Source of the DNA: Pseudomonadota bacterium
GTDB lineage: Bacteria; Myxococcota_A; Polyangia; Haliangiales; Haliangiaceae
DNA length: 32,363 nucleotides
Assembly: GCA_022360315.1 (NCBI GenBank)
Contig: JAKSDA010000604.1
Location: forward strand, 1-32,363
Direction: 5' to 3'
The stretch's first letter is position 1, and the number at the start of each line of letters is the position of its first letter. A program made the translations under genes and the position numbers. Shown in pieces: positions 17,547-27,843 of the stretch. The notes below the pieces were generated by a model that searched no databases, was not told where the DNA came from, and worked only from the letters and a program-made list of their open reading frames with translations.

Positions 17547-17574
17547 GTCGTGGGATGTGAGAGCATCCCACGAC
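17547..17574. promoter_or_regulatory. Perfect 11-bp inverted repeat upstream of peptide gene 2
   Basis: GTCGTGGGATG (17547-17557) and CATCCCACGAC (17564-17574) are separated by 6 nt, about 72 nt before the start codon. It overlaps the conserved upstream element at 17563-17586. The equivalent place before copy 1 also has a hairpin potential, which suggests an operator or leader RNA structure. Confidence 0.5.
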
Positions 17575-17586
17575 ACAGAGAATCGT
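17563..17586 (-). promoter_or_regulatory. Conserved upstream element of peptide gene 2
   Basis: Read on the minus strand this is the 24-bp counterpart of 16416-16439, with 21 identical positions (ACGATTCT, TGTCGT and GGATGC intact). It is preceded by an AT-rich GTATATA stretch that may include a minus-10 element. Confidence 0.6.
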
Positions 17587-17845
17587 ATATACATGCTAAT
17601 TCACGCTATTTTCGAGCGTATTCTCTCAATTAAAGAGACTCATGAAGTTAATGATGTTAATCTCGAAGTTGTGTAGTTTGTGGTAGCTTGTGAATGAAAC
17701 AGCATGGCTTGGTAAACCAGGCTGCACAGCCGGCCGGCGTGGATTAAAAGAGCATTGCCTTGTGGTCCAATGCTGTTTAAAGGACAGGCATGAGAATCGA
17801 AGCAAGTAGCGTACCTGGTTAGCTTGTTCCCGGCCCCAACCCTAC

Positions 17846-18209
17846 TTGATTAGACGTGATGAATCGCAGCCAACTGGATTCAAGTACTATCTATCGTCAC
17901 TTTCTGGGGCGACCTCTCTGCGTAAGCTGGTGGCTACGGTCAAGCTGCGTTGGAGGATCGAACGTGACTACCCAGGACATGAAGCAAAAACTGGGTCTCG
18001 ATTCTTACGAGGGACGGACCTGGGGAGGATTCCATCGTCACTTCGCCATGGTGGCACTTGTCCACGCCTTCGTCTCCCTCTACCGGGAGACTTTTTCCCA
18101 CTCAGGACAGGGCGCAAACATGGAGCTGGGCCGATTTCTACCGCGTTTTGATCGAGGTCCTTATGCTGTGGGTCGGCCGTTGTCCTTCCTGTCGCCGTCC
18201 ATTCGATGA
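17846..18209 (+). pseudogene. Decayed IS701-like transposase, C-terminal fragment
   Basis: One frame reads LIRRDESQPTGFKYYLSSLS and then LRWRIERDY; the next frame continues MKQKLGLDSYEGRTWGGFHR and HFAMVALVHAFVSL. Joined, they match the C-terminal end of IS701/DDE-type transposases (KYxLS, then KxRWRIERDYQ, then KQELGLDxYEGRSWxGxHHH), including the catalytic Glu of the RIERDYQ-type segment. The join needs removal of one C in the CCC at about 17980-17983, so the gene is frameshifted. The N-terminal half is missing. No clear terminal inverted repeats are visible. It marks past mobile-element activity next to the peptide pair. Confidence 0.72.
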
Positions 18210-18340
18210 ACCAGGTTGGAGGAGGCTGATCAGGTAGGACTACGATCTCGGCTATAGGGCCATCATGGCCCGCCTCGAGGCGAAAACCAGCTACTGTTTG
18301 ACATATGAGCAGCTGCAACCGAGCCCTGTTGCGGGCCTGC

Positions 18341-18928
18341 CTACCGGCCTTCGGCGATCGCCGCTCGGCCCTTTTCTGTCAGCCGATAACGACCGTCTTC
18401 GCGCTCCATGTACCGGCCCATGATAAACTCGCGCCGGATGGTGCAGAAGTCGGGGTGAATCGCCTCGATAAAGCGACTCAATTGCTTTTCTTCGTACTCC
18501 TTGCGACGGGGCAGGCGGCGCAGCAGTTCCTCGAATACGATCTCTTTCTTGCGCCGCTGGGCCGGAATCGAGATAAGCCGCGGACCGTCGAAAAAATTGC
18601 GCAGCACTTTGCGTTTTTCTTCCGGCAACCCCGAACCCGCCGCGATCTCCTGCACCTTCTCGGTGTCGACCATGTCGCGAACCGCGTCCTGCAACACCCT
18701 GTGGTCCAGAGCGTAAAACGTATACGGCTGCTTGCGCGATTCGGCGACCAGACCGGCTCGACGCAAGAGCTTGAGATGATGCGATACGGTCGCTGGCGAC
18801 ACATGCAGAACACTGGCCAGATCACGCCCACAGCGCTCCCGTTCCGCCAATAATCCGACCATGCGCAAGCGGGTGGGATCCGCAAGTGCCTTGAAAAGAG
18901 TAACCAACTGGTCCAGTGATTCGTTCAT
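18341..18928 (-). CDS. ArsR-type HTH regulator with C-terminal DUF2087
   Basis: The 195-residue protein starts at ATG 18928, seven bases after GAGGAGC. Residues 5-85 form an ArsR-type winged helix: LFKALADPTRLRMVGLLAE, then the recognition helix VSPATVSHHLKLLRRAGLV. The classical metal-site motif ELCVCDL is absent (ERCGRDL instead), so metal sensing of the ArsR/SmtB kind is unlikely. Residues about 108-180 match DUF2087 (VLRNFFDGPRLISIPAQRRK, then FIEAIHPDFCTIRREFIMG), a domain often joined to HTH domains. The target is unknown. The 44-bp palindrome at 19039-19082, 110 bp upstream, is a likely autoregulatory operator and promoter. An upstream in-frame extension to 19045 has no support. Confidence 0.87.
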   Translation of the reverse strand: MNESLDQLVTLFKALADPTRLRMVGLLAERERCGRDLASVLHVSPATVSHHLKLLRRAGLVAESRKQPYTFYALDHRVLQDAVRDMVDTEKVQEIAAGSGLPEEKRKVLRNFFDGPRLISIPAQRRKKEIVFEELLRRLPRRKEYEEKQLSRFIEAIHPDFCTIRREFIMGRYMEREDGRYRLTEKGRAAIAEGR

Positions 18929-19038
18929 CGTTCGCTCCTCACACCGTTTCTCTCGATCGAATAGCCGGCCACCCGGCCGTTCCGCTCCGCAAAACTCCGC
19001 GTCGCATTCCCCGCCGGGACCTCGCCTGATCCGTTGTG

Positions 19039-19082
19039 TTGACAATCATTGATTAGATAGCTATCTAATCAATGATTGTCAA
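19039..19082. promoter_or_regulatory. Perfect 44-bp palindrome with two mirror-image promoters
   Basis: The two 22-bp halves are exact reverse complements, centred between 19060 and 19061. Each strand reads TTGACA, a 17-nt spacer and TATCTA, so a consensus minus-35 and a fair minus-10 exist in both directions and overlap completely. The centre GATAGCTATC resembles ArsR-family operators. The leftward promoter faces the ArsR-DUF2087 gene. The rightward one faces Tex, 390 bp away. Binding by the ArsR-type protein is inferred. Confidence 0.7.
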
Positions 19083-19474
19083 TGCATATCGTGAGCGATC
19101 GCGTTGGTCCAACTACACACAATCACGTTGGAAAGGTCCCGTGACCCTGCGCGACTCGACCGCCTTGCGCTCGGCGAGTGATTTTTGGGCAGATCCTGGA
19201 CGACCGGGATCCCGGTGGTCCCGGCTGTTGGTCTCGCAACCGAAACGCATTACTTGCGTTCACAGCGAATGGGGTCTGCTTAACTACTCGCAGTATGGAA
19301 CTCGGCGGCGTATGATCCCTCCGACGCTTTCGTCACCCTCCATAAAGGTCTGGAATTGTTGGATTTCATTCTTTGGTATCGGTCAATTGCCCGATCGGCC
19401 CGACTGTTGCCAAAACCGGCCATTGCACCGGCGTGCGCATATGGCTACCTTCCGCGGTCTGTCGAGAGATGGAA
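19083..19474. other. Long leader region before tex without a gene
   Basis: The open frames here show no family signature or ribosome binding site. A short palindrome ACCGGGATCCCGGT lies at 19203-19216. The stretch could be a long 5-prime untranslated region of tex if the palindromic promoter is used. Confidence 0.4.
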
Positions 19475-22048
<2,574 letters not shown>

Positions 22049-22132
22049 GGACCAGGGCTTCAAGATCACCCCGGCCGGACTGGCAAAGCCAGCGGTGAAG
22101 CTCCAAATATGGACTCTCGGCGGTACGCCTGG

Positions 22133-22573
22133 CTACTTGCGGGCCGTACTCAGTTCGGTATTCACGGCCAGTGAGATGGCTTCGGCGCCAACCCCCTTGA
22201 TGGTGTCCATCACACTCACTGCATCACCATAGGTCACGGTGTCGGAGACATCGACCAGCACGATCTTGCCTGTTGCTCGCTTTTCGAGCACGGGGAACAG
22301 CGTGCGGGCCAGATTGACGCGATAGGTCTTTACCTCTGTTGCGCCGTCGCGAATGACGATCGAGCCGTCGGCAAAAAAATTCACCCGTACCGGCTCGATT
22401 GTTGGCGCACTCGGATCTGGCTCGGGCACAGTGGCTTGCGCGGTGAGATATGACAGCGAGAGAGGTGCAGTGACCAGGAAAATAATGAGGAGTACCAGGA
22501 CGACGTCGACCAGTGGGGTCACGTCGAGCCGGCTGCGATGTCCGCGTTGCGATGCACTGAACGAAAATCCCAT
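22133..22573 (-). CDS. ExbD/TolR family biopolymer transport protein
   Basis: The 146-residue protein has one N-terminal membrane helix with the essential acidic residue, in SRLDVTPLVDVVLVLLIIFL, and a periplasmic domain of normal size. ExbD and TolR form proton channels with ExbB or TolQ that energise TonB-dependent uptake or outer-membrane constriction. ATG 22573 follows GGAAG by 7 nt and begins MGFSFSASQRGHRSRLDVTP; the longer frame from 22642 is unlikely. No ExbB/TolQ or TonB gene is in the window, so its partner is encoded elsewhere. It converges on tex. Confidence 0.88.
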   Translation of the reverse strand: MGFSFSASQRGHRSRLDVTPLVDVVLVLLIIFLVTAPLSLSYLTAQATVPEPDPSAPTIEPVRVNFFADGSIVIRDGATEVKTYRVNLARTLFPVLEKRATGKIVLVDVSDTVTYGDAVSVMDTIKGVGAEAISLAVNTELSTARK

Positions 22574-22643
22574 AGGTCTGCTTCCGACTCTAGCAAACCC
22601 GTGAGAGAGACCAAGACGCCCGCATCTCACCAGAGCTGACAAT

Positions 22644-23594
22644 TCATCGCGATCGGCCTGCCCGCTGAGAGTTCTCGGCCTGCTCTGCCACGCTGCAGAT
22701 CGCTGCGGCGATCTCGTCCGGTACCTCTTCTTGCAAGAAATGGCCAGCCTGCGTGGAAGTCACCCGGGCGTGTGGCAAAAATCGCTCGGCGCGGCGGCGC
22801 AGGCGGCCGAGAATGGGATCACGCTCGCCCCATACGATTGCGGCTGGCCGGTCGAACGCGGTGACAAAATCGCGACATTGCTGGAGGACTGCAACCGACG
22901 GATGGTCGAGCGAGTCTGGCACCATGCGAGCCATGGCCAGGGGCGCGGCTCGATCGCGCAGCCGACGCAGGGGATATCGATACGCGCGAGCCACTCGGCC
23001 GGCAACGCTACGGCGGTCGCCCTGGGCCAGGGCGAGGACATTCTGCGGAAATCCGCCGATGCGAAACAGCGCATCGCTGACCACGGGCAGCCGGCTCGAG
23101 CGGTGAAACAGGGTGGGCCGAAATCCCGGCCTGGGTGGACCGAGCACAGTGTTGAGAATGACCGTGCCGGCCACTCGCTCGGCCCGAGTACTCAGCGCGT
23201 GCAGTCCGATCGGGCCACCCCAATCCTGGCCGACAAATACCAGGCGGTCGAGCCCGAGCGCGTCGATCAGCTGGCCGAGCCACCGGCTGTGTGCCAGGAG
23301 CGTGTGCTGTCCGAGATCGCGCGGCTTGTCGGAAAACCCCAGGCCGATGAGATCGGGCATGATCAACCGCAGCGGCTCGCCGGTGAGGGCGCTGGCCACT
23401 TTGCGGTACAGAAAGCTCCAGGTCGGATTGCCGTGAAGCATGAGCACCGGGCGACCCTCGCCCAGTTCCATGACATGCATGCGCAAAGAGCCGAGGCGAA
23501 CTGCATAGCGGATCGTGCCAGGAGCCAGCATGGCGGAGATCCATTCCGGTATCTCAGGAGCTTGCAGGCGTCCGGCTGTGCCGTGGTCGGGCAT
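22644..23594 (-). CDS. Haloalkane dehalogenase-like alpha/beta hydrolase
   Basis: The 316-residue protein has the oxyanion-hole loop HGNPTW (54-59), the nucleophile elbow GQDWGG with Asp124 in place of Ser, WGERDPILG for the acid, and a catalytic His in QAGHFLQEEVPDEIA. An Asp nucleophile followed by Trp, plus Asn in HGN, is the halide-binding set of haloalkane dehalogenases, which hydrolyse carbon-halogen bonds. Related enzymes with this triad exist whose natural substrate is unknown. ATG 23594 is one base after the stop of the oxidoreductase gene, so the two are coupled. An extension upstream to 23765 would overlap that gene and is rejected. Confidence 0.8.
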   Translation of the reverse strand: MPDHGTAGRLQAPEIPEWISAMLAPGTIRYAVRLGSLRMHVMELGEGRPVLMLHGNPTWSFLYRKVASALTGEPLRLIMPDLIGLGFSDKPRDLGQHTLLAHSRWLGQLIDALGLDRLVFVGQDWGGPIGLHALSTRAERVAGTVILNTVLGPPRPGFRPTLFHRSSRLPVVSDALFRIGGFPQNVLALAQGDRRSVAGRVARAYRYPLRRLRDRAAPLAMARMVPDSLDHPSVAVLQQCRDFVTAFDRPAAIVWGERDPILGRLRRRAERFLPHARVTSTQAGHFLQEEVPDEIAAAICSVAEQAENSQRAGRSR

Positions 23595-23595
23595 T

Positions 23596-24591
23596 TCATT
23601 CACTGGCAATTTGCACCACTGTGCGGCCTTGTACCTCGCCGCGAAGATACCCGTCGAATATCGGGGCCAGCTCGTCGAGTGTGACTTTGCGGGTGACGAT
23701 GTGGTCGAGGTGGCGGGGCATGAGGTCGCTGGCCAGGCGGCGCCAGATCCGCTCCTTGAAGTCATGCGACACCACCACCGAGTTGATGCCGAGCAGGTTG
23801 ATGCCGCGCAGAATGAACGGCATAACCGTGGTCTTCAACTCCGCCCCCTGGGCCAGGCCGATGCTGGCGATGTTGCCATTCGACGTCATGGTGCGGGTGA
23901 GCCAGGCCAGCGTCTCGCCGCCCAGGCTGTCGATCGCGCCGGCCCATCGGCCCTTTTCGAGCGCTCGCTGGCCCATTTGCAACTCGTCGCGATAGACCAC
24001 GTCGGCCGCGCCGAGATGTTTCAGATACTCGGCTGCCGAGCGCTTGCCGGTCAGCGCGACGACCTGGTAGCCCAGCCCGGACAACATATCGATGGCAAAG
24101 CTGCCCACCCCGCCGGTGGCGCCATTGACCAGAATCGGACCGCTGTCGCTTTTTTGTCCATTGCGTTCCATTCGATCGATGGCCATCGCCGCGGTAAAGC
24201 CTGCCGTGCCCAGTGCCATCGACTGATAGAGCGAGACACCGTCTGGCAGAACCACCGGAAAGTCGGCCGAAACGCGCACATATTCGGCATAGCCACCGTC
24301 GTGGCTTTCGCTCAATCCACAGCCGATCACCGCCACGGCGTCGCCCGCGCGAAAGCGATCGTCGGTCGAAGAATGCACCCGCCCGGCCACGTCGATGCCG
24401 CCGACCATGGGGTATCGCCGCATGATCTTGCCCTTGCCCGTGGCGGCCAGCGCATCCTTGTAGTTGACATCGGAATACGCGGCCCGGATGACCACCTCGC
24501 CCGGCGACAGATCATCGAGACCGATCGTGTCCAGGCGCCCGCCCACCATGCCGTCCTCGTCGTGTACGCGATAAGCGCGAAATGATTCCAT
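23596..24591 (-). CDS. MDR-family oxidoreductase, AcuI/YhdH type
   Basis: The 331-residue medium-chain dehydrogenase/reductase lacks zinc ligands and has the YhdH/AcuI hallmarks YSDVNYKDALAATGKGKI and RRYPMVGGIDVAGRV near the N-terminus. NGATGGVGSFAIDMLSGLGY is the NADPH-binding Rossmann turn. WAGAIDSLGGETLA and GLAQGAELKTTVMPFILRG also fit. AcuI reduces acryloyl-CoA to propionyl-CoA with NADPH and protects against this electrophile. ATG 24591 follows AGGAGGAC, a near-perfect ribosome binding site. It is the first gene of a tight pair with the dehalogenase-like hydrolase, suggesting a detoxification unit. Acryloyl-CoA specificity is inferred from family membership. Confidence 0.88.
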   Translation of the reverse strand: MESFRAYRVHDEDGMVGGRLDTIGLDDLSPGEVVIRAAYSDVNYKDALAATGKGKIMRRYPMVGGIDVAGRVHSSTDDRFRAGDAVAVIGCGLSESHDGGYAEYVRVSADFPVVLPDGVSLYQSMALGTAGFTAAMAIDRMERNGQKSDSGPILVNGATGGVGSFAIDMLSGLGYQVVALTGKRSAAEYLKHLGAADVVYRDELQMGQRALEKGRWAGAIDSLGGETLAWLTRTMTSNGNIASIGLAQGAELKTTVMPFILRGINLLGINSVVVSHDFKERIWRRLASDLMPRHLDHIVTRKVTLDELAPIFDGYLRGEVQGRTVVQIASE

Positions 24592-24715
24592 AATATGTCC
24601 TCCTGACGTCAGATTACAGGTCGGCCCATTCTACACCCGATCAGGCCGGAAAAAGTCCAAGGTGACCGTGCGCGGCCCAACCGCTCGGCGCTCAAGCTAT
24701 CATTTTTCGGCAAAA

Positions 24716-25567
24716 TTATTCGATTGGTCGGCCACTGACGAGCTCGTCAAACACCGGTTTGAGTGCGGCTGGATCGTCGGTCATGATGCCATCGGCGCCC
24801 AGCTCAAGCAGTCGCCTGGCCTGGTCTGGTCGGTTGATGGTCCAGTAATCGATGCGCATGTCCAGGGCGTGACACTTGTCGACTAGCGAACGCGTGTCCA
24901 GTCGCAATCCGGCGGCGCCGATGGGGATCTGCACGGCCAGGCCAGCGCCGCCGAGTCGGCGCCAAATGCCGCGCCACAGTCGCCCGGGGGTGGCCAGGAG
25001 CGTGGCCACTTCAGCACGCGACAGGGCGGTAGGGCCGTCGTATCCGTTCCGGCGGACTGTGAGCATCACATTTGTGTGAAAACTGGCCAGCGTCACCCGC
25101 TCACAGCTGCCAGTGCGGCGAAGCAATGCGATGACCTGTGACACCATTGAAGGACGCGATTGCTTGATGTCCACGTTGAGCGGCACGCCGGGAAACTCGG
25201 CCAGCACTGCTTCCAGCGTGACAAAGCGGTAGCCTCTGGCCACAAATTGCCGCTGGCCAGAAACGTCGACAAACCCGTAGCCGGCGTCCCAGGTCCGCAC
25301 CTCGGCCAAGGCGACATCGCGAAACAACGCATCGACTCCAGCCATGCGCAGAGCCGAGGGATCGTGGGAAACCACGATGTGGCCGTCTGCCGTCATGTGG
25401 ACATCCAACTCGAGAGCGTCGGCTCCGATCTCGAGAGCGCGTGCAAACGACGGCAGCGTATTCTCCGGCTGCTCGGCAGCTGCACCGCGGTGGGCATAGA
25501 GAAGTGGACGGCTCGGCACGTACGACACGGCCGAGAATCGCCCGTTCTGGCCCTCGATTTCAACCAC
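24716..25567 (-). CDS. Glycerophosphodiester phosphodiesterase
   Basis: The 283-residue TIM-barrel protein shows the full GDPD signature: HRG (26-28), PENT (34-37), LELDVHMTADGHIVVSHD (52-69) with metal ligands Glu53 and Asp55 and catalytic His68, and a C-terminal YWTINRPDQARRLLELGADG segment followed by IMTDDP. The enzyme hydrolyses glycerophosphodiesters to glycerol-3-phosphate and an alcohol. There is no signal peptide, so it is probably cytoplasmic. The GTG at 25567 is the nominal start; no ribosome binding site is evident and a start nearer to residue 15 is possible. A 124-bp gap separates it from the AcuI-like gene. Confidence 0.9.
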   Translation of the reverse strand: MVEIEGQNGRFSAVSYVPSRPLLYAHRGAAAEQPENTLPSFARALEIGADALELDVHMTADGHIVVSHDPSALRMAGVDALFRDVALAEVRTWDAGYGFVDVSGQRQFVARGYRFVTLEAVLAEFPGVPLNVDIKQSRPSMVSQVIALLRRTGSCERVTLASFHTNVMLTVRRNGYDGPTALSRAEVATLLATPGRLWRGIWRRLGGAGLAVQIPIGAAGLRLDTRSLVDKCHALDMRIDYWTINRPDQARRLLELGADGIMTDDPAALKPVFDELVSGRPIE

Positions 25568-25881
25568 ACCCGGGCATTGGGGACGATGTCTGCGTTTCAG
25601 GGAATTGGGGACGATGTCTGCGTTTCAGCTTGGCGCCAATGTAGGTATCGGTCATCAGGCGGATCGGGTACCAGTGGCGCAGTGAACCCATCAAAAGAGC
25701 TTTGCCAGCCAGATCATGGTCGATGACAGAGAGTTTGACGCCATGTTGGAGGGGACCTTGTCGAGGGACTTGGTCTGGATGATGTGGCGATCGATGTGAA
25801 TCGATCGATTGCCGGCGATTACCTGATTGCTCCGAGGATTCGAGCAGTGTAGCCCGTGATTGCGCCCGGCGGGTCGCAGTA
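25568..25881. other. Intergenic stretch with repeat, possibly mobile-element debris
   Basis: Apart from the 28-bp-period repeat at 25576-25628 no gene is supported. Minus-strand frames give phrases such as TKSLDKVPSNMASNSL and ETQTSSPMPGCG that match no family I can name. Both frames are short and lack starts. Confidence 0.35.
25576..25628. repeat. Two copies of a 25-bp direct repeat with 28-bp period
   Basis: Copies at 25576-25600 and 25604-25628 are identical and begin ATTGGGGACGATGTCTGCGT. They lie immediately upstream of the GDPD start. Sequences of this kind sometimes flank small transposons, but no transposase is intact here. Confidence 0.9.
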
Positions 25882-26622
25882 CTACGCCGCAGCTCGGTGG
25901 CAATCGAGGCACAGTTCGCACGCATCCTGTCGCTGCGGATGGACACAGACACCGCGCCGACTGCCGCAACGCGAGCACGCTCTGGCGCCGAGCCACTCCT
26001 CTTCGACACCGGCTCGGCGAAGATCGCCACGAGTCACCACACCGCGCAACTTGTCTCCCTGCAACACCGGCAGACAACCCACACCGTACTCGGCCATGAG
26101 CGCCGCTGCAGCGCCCATACTGGTCTCGGGCTCGACGACGAGAACTCGCCTCGTCATATGTCGAGCCACTGTATCTTCGCGCCCGGCGCCCACGAAATCA
26201 CACCGACACACCAGTCCGATAAATGATCCATTGGACTCGACCATCAAATGGCGCACGCCGCGGGTGCGAGCAAACTCGTCGGCGACACTCACCGAGGCAA
26301 AAGGCTCGATGGTCAGCACCGAATTTGCCAAACTCATCACGCTCTTGACCGGATCGCTGCTCCGCGCAGCACACCGGACGGTCACGAAAGACCGATCTCG
26401 GGACGGCACGAAGTTAACAAACCGATCACAATCCAGACATTGGTAGGCCGATTGTAGATAGCCACCTTTTTGGCAGGTCAAAAGCGATGCTCTCAACAGT
26501 TTGGCCGGATCACGCCCTGCCGCACCACAGACCGGCGCATTTTTTTCGCGAACTACCTCGAAATCCGACTTCTGCCTACTGGTGAGTTCTGTGAGCTGGT
26601 AGCCAAAAATATGCAGTGTCAT
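25882..26622 (-). CDS. CBS-pair protein flanked by cysteine clusters
   Basis: The 246-residue protein starts at ATG 26622, eight bases after AGAAGGAT. Two CBS domains fill the centre: VKSVMSLANSVLTIEPFASV to GLVCRCDFVG, then VARHMTRRVLVVEPETSM to GVVTRGDLRRAG. CBS pairs bind adenine nucleotides and act as energy sensors. Before them is a CLDCDRFVNF cysteine pair; CGAAGRD and LLTCQKGGYLQ lie nearby. After them is a C-x2-C, C, C-x2-C-x2-C set (CSRCGSRRGVC, then CELCLDCH) that looks like a zinc ribbon. No enzyme domain is present. A sensor or adaptor role is inferred; the partner is unknown. Confidence 0.85.
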   Translation of the reverse strand: MTLHIFGYQLTELTSRQKSDFEVVREKNAPVCGAAGRDPAKLLRASLLTCQKGGYLQSAYQCLDCDRFVNFVPSRDRSFVTVRCAARSSDPVKSVMSLANSVLTIEPFASVSVADEFARTRGVRHLMVESNGSFIGLVCRCDFVGAGREDTVARHMTRRVLVVEPETSMGAAAALMAEYGVGCLPVLQGDKLRGVVTRGDLRRAGVEEEWLGARACSRCGSRRGVCVHPQRQDACELCLDCHRAAA

Positions 26623-27063
26623 CGTGCGTATCCTTCTCAGTACATGGGTCCGCCAGCGGATCCACGACTCTGCAATTGCCCCCTTGGATGGGGATTGCAA
26701 CCGATATGCCGACTGCCAAAACCGACACTCGGGCACGTCAGGCTTTTCCCACGGAGCAATGAAGCGTTGCAGAGTAGATCACGATGAGTCTCCCCCGGGT
26801 GAATTGGTATCACTATGATGACTGGCACCCCCACGGTCCAGTCGGGTGCAGAACTCACCACGGGAACCGGTGGCAGATTGCGAGCGGGCTGATCCAACTC
26901 GCCAGCCAGGCACGCGACCGACCGCGGACGCGGAGAAACGCGTAATATCTGCGTCGCCACCGCTGGACCGAGCCAAAACGTCGCAGAATGCTCCGCTGGC
27001 AGGAGCATCGAGCCATCTACACGGTTTTAAAGCAGAGCCTCGCAAAGGGCCCTTATGTTGGAG
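26623..27063. other. Intergenic stretch with no supported feature
   Basis: This 441-bp region between two minus-strand genes has several open frames on both strands, but none has a family signature or convincing start. It must hold the promoter of the CBS gene; AGAAGGAT near 26632 is its ribosome binding site. No terminator or repeat stands out. Confidence 0.4.
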
Positions 27064-27384
27064 CTACTCCTCGGTCCCTGCCCCGCGCTCGGCCTTGGCC
27101 TCTTCGCTGAACCAGTTTTCGATCGCCGCGACAATCTGACGGGCCTGCTTTTCACTCGAGATGTTAAACCCCGATTGCTTGCGGTAGGCGCCGTTCCATT
27201 TCTTGTAGCGAACGATCGCAACTTTGGGCATGCGCCACTCGTCGGTTTTGCGATCCAACTCTTCGTACAAGAACATGATCGTCGACCATGCCCCTTTGGA
27301 GAGCACTTCGCGTTTTAGTTCGCGCCGTACCAGACGGCCGTCTTCTTCATAATCGTAGCTGATATCTTCAATCGTCTCGGCCAT
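27064..27384 (-). CDS. Small conserved protein, possibly PC4/YdbC-like
   Basis: The 106-residue protein begins MAETIEDISYDYEEDGRL at ATG 27384, six bases after GAGGGGA. It has a beta-rich middle (WSTIMFLYEELDRKTDEWRM, then KVAIVRYKKWNGAYRKQSGF) followed by NISSEKQARQIVAAIENWF. A lysine-rich beta sheet followed by one helix recalls PC4-like single-stranded-DNA-binding proteins, but the match is by eye and not diagnostic. The PilZ gene stop lies 40 bp upstream on the same strand, so the two are probably cotranscribed. Confidence 0.72.
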   Translation of the reverse strand: MAETIEDISYDYEEDGRLVRRELKREVLSKGAWSTIMFLYEELDRKTDEWRMPKVAIVRYKKWNGAYRKQSGFNISSEKQARQIVAAIENWFSEEAKAERGAGTEE

Positions 27385-27423
27385 GATCGATCCCCTCGGC
27401 GACATCAGGTCGCCAAATTCTGT

Positions 27424-27843
27424 TCAACCTCTTGTTGCTGCGCTTGTCCATGCCTCGATGAGCGCGCGGTCGCCATCGCTGAGTTGCAAGAATTCGACCG
27501 CCATGCCGGGAATATCGCCGTACTCCAGGGCCACGACTCGAGCACGCGCTCGGAGCGAAACATCGCGCAATGACAATTCCACTGTGAACTCCTCGTGTAG
27601 CTCGAGGAACAACGAGCCGGCAAAAAATGCCCCGCCCGTGGATATATTGCGCACTTCAAACATGGAATACGCCGCTTCTCCACCACCGTGCTCGGCGACG
27701 ATACTGGCGGTGACCGCTGCGTTACTAGCGTCCTCGTTGCCAGTGTCTTCGTTACCAGCGTCTTCGTTACCAGCGTCCTCGTTGCCAGCGTCTTCTCGAC
27801 TGGCCAGATCGCTCTTGGCTCGCTCCGTACTTTCGGGGGTCAT
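27424..27843 (-). CDS. PilZ domain protein with repeated acidic N-terminus
   Basis: The 139-residue protein has a PilZ domain at about 55-135: FEVRNISTGGAFFAGSLFLE, then VELSLRDVSLRARARVVALE and GMAVEFLQLSDGDRALIEAW. Typical c-di-GMP binders carry RxxxR before a D/NxSxxG motif. Here only NISTGG is clear and the RxxxR is not visible, so this may be a non-binding PilZ of the kind found in myxobacterial motility and pilus proteins. Residues about 18-42 are five acidic NEDAG-like units. ATG 27843 has AGGTGAT upstream; the frame extends further upstream without a better start. Divergent from the FadR-type gene. Confidence 0.78.
   Translation of the reverse strand: MTPESTERAKSDLASREDAGNEDAGNEDAGNEDTGNEDASNAAVTASIVAEHGGGEAAYSMFEVRNISTGGAFFAGSLFLELHEEFTVELSLRDVSLRARARVVALEYGDIPGMAVEFLQLSDGDRALIEAWTSAATRG
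27725..27799. repeat. 15-bp tandem units inside the PilZ gene
   Basis: Units of the type CCAGCGTCTTCGTTA repeat four times with substitutions, plus a partial fifth. They encode EDAGN pentapeptides on the minus strand. The period equals that of the repeat in tex, though the sequences are unrelated. Confidence 0.85.

Noticed and set aside
17697..17778. AAACAGCAT and ATGCTGTTT as terminal inverted repeats of an insertion sequence
   Set aside because: The 9-bp arms are 64 bp apart, enclose no transposase, and lie outside the IS701-like fragment without a matching partner on its other side.
23515..24585. 356-codon plus-strand frame
   Set aside because: It is antisense to the AcuI-type oxidoreductase and has no recognisable domain.
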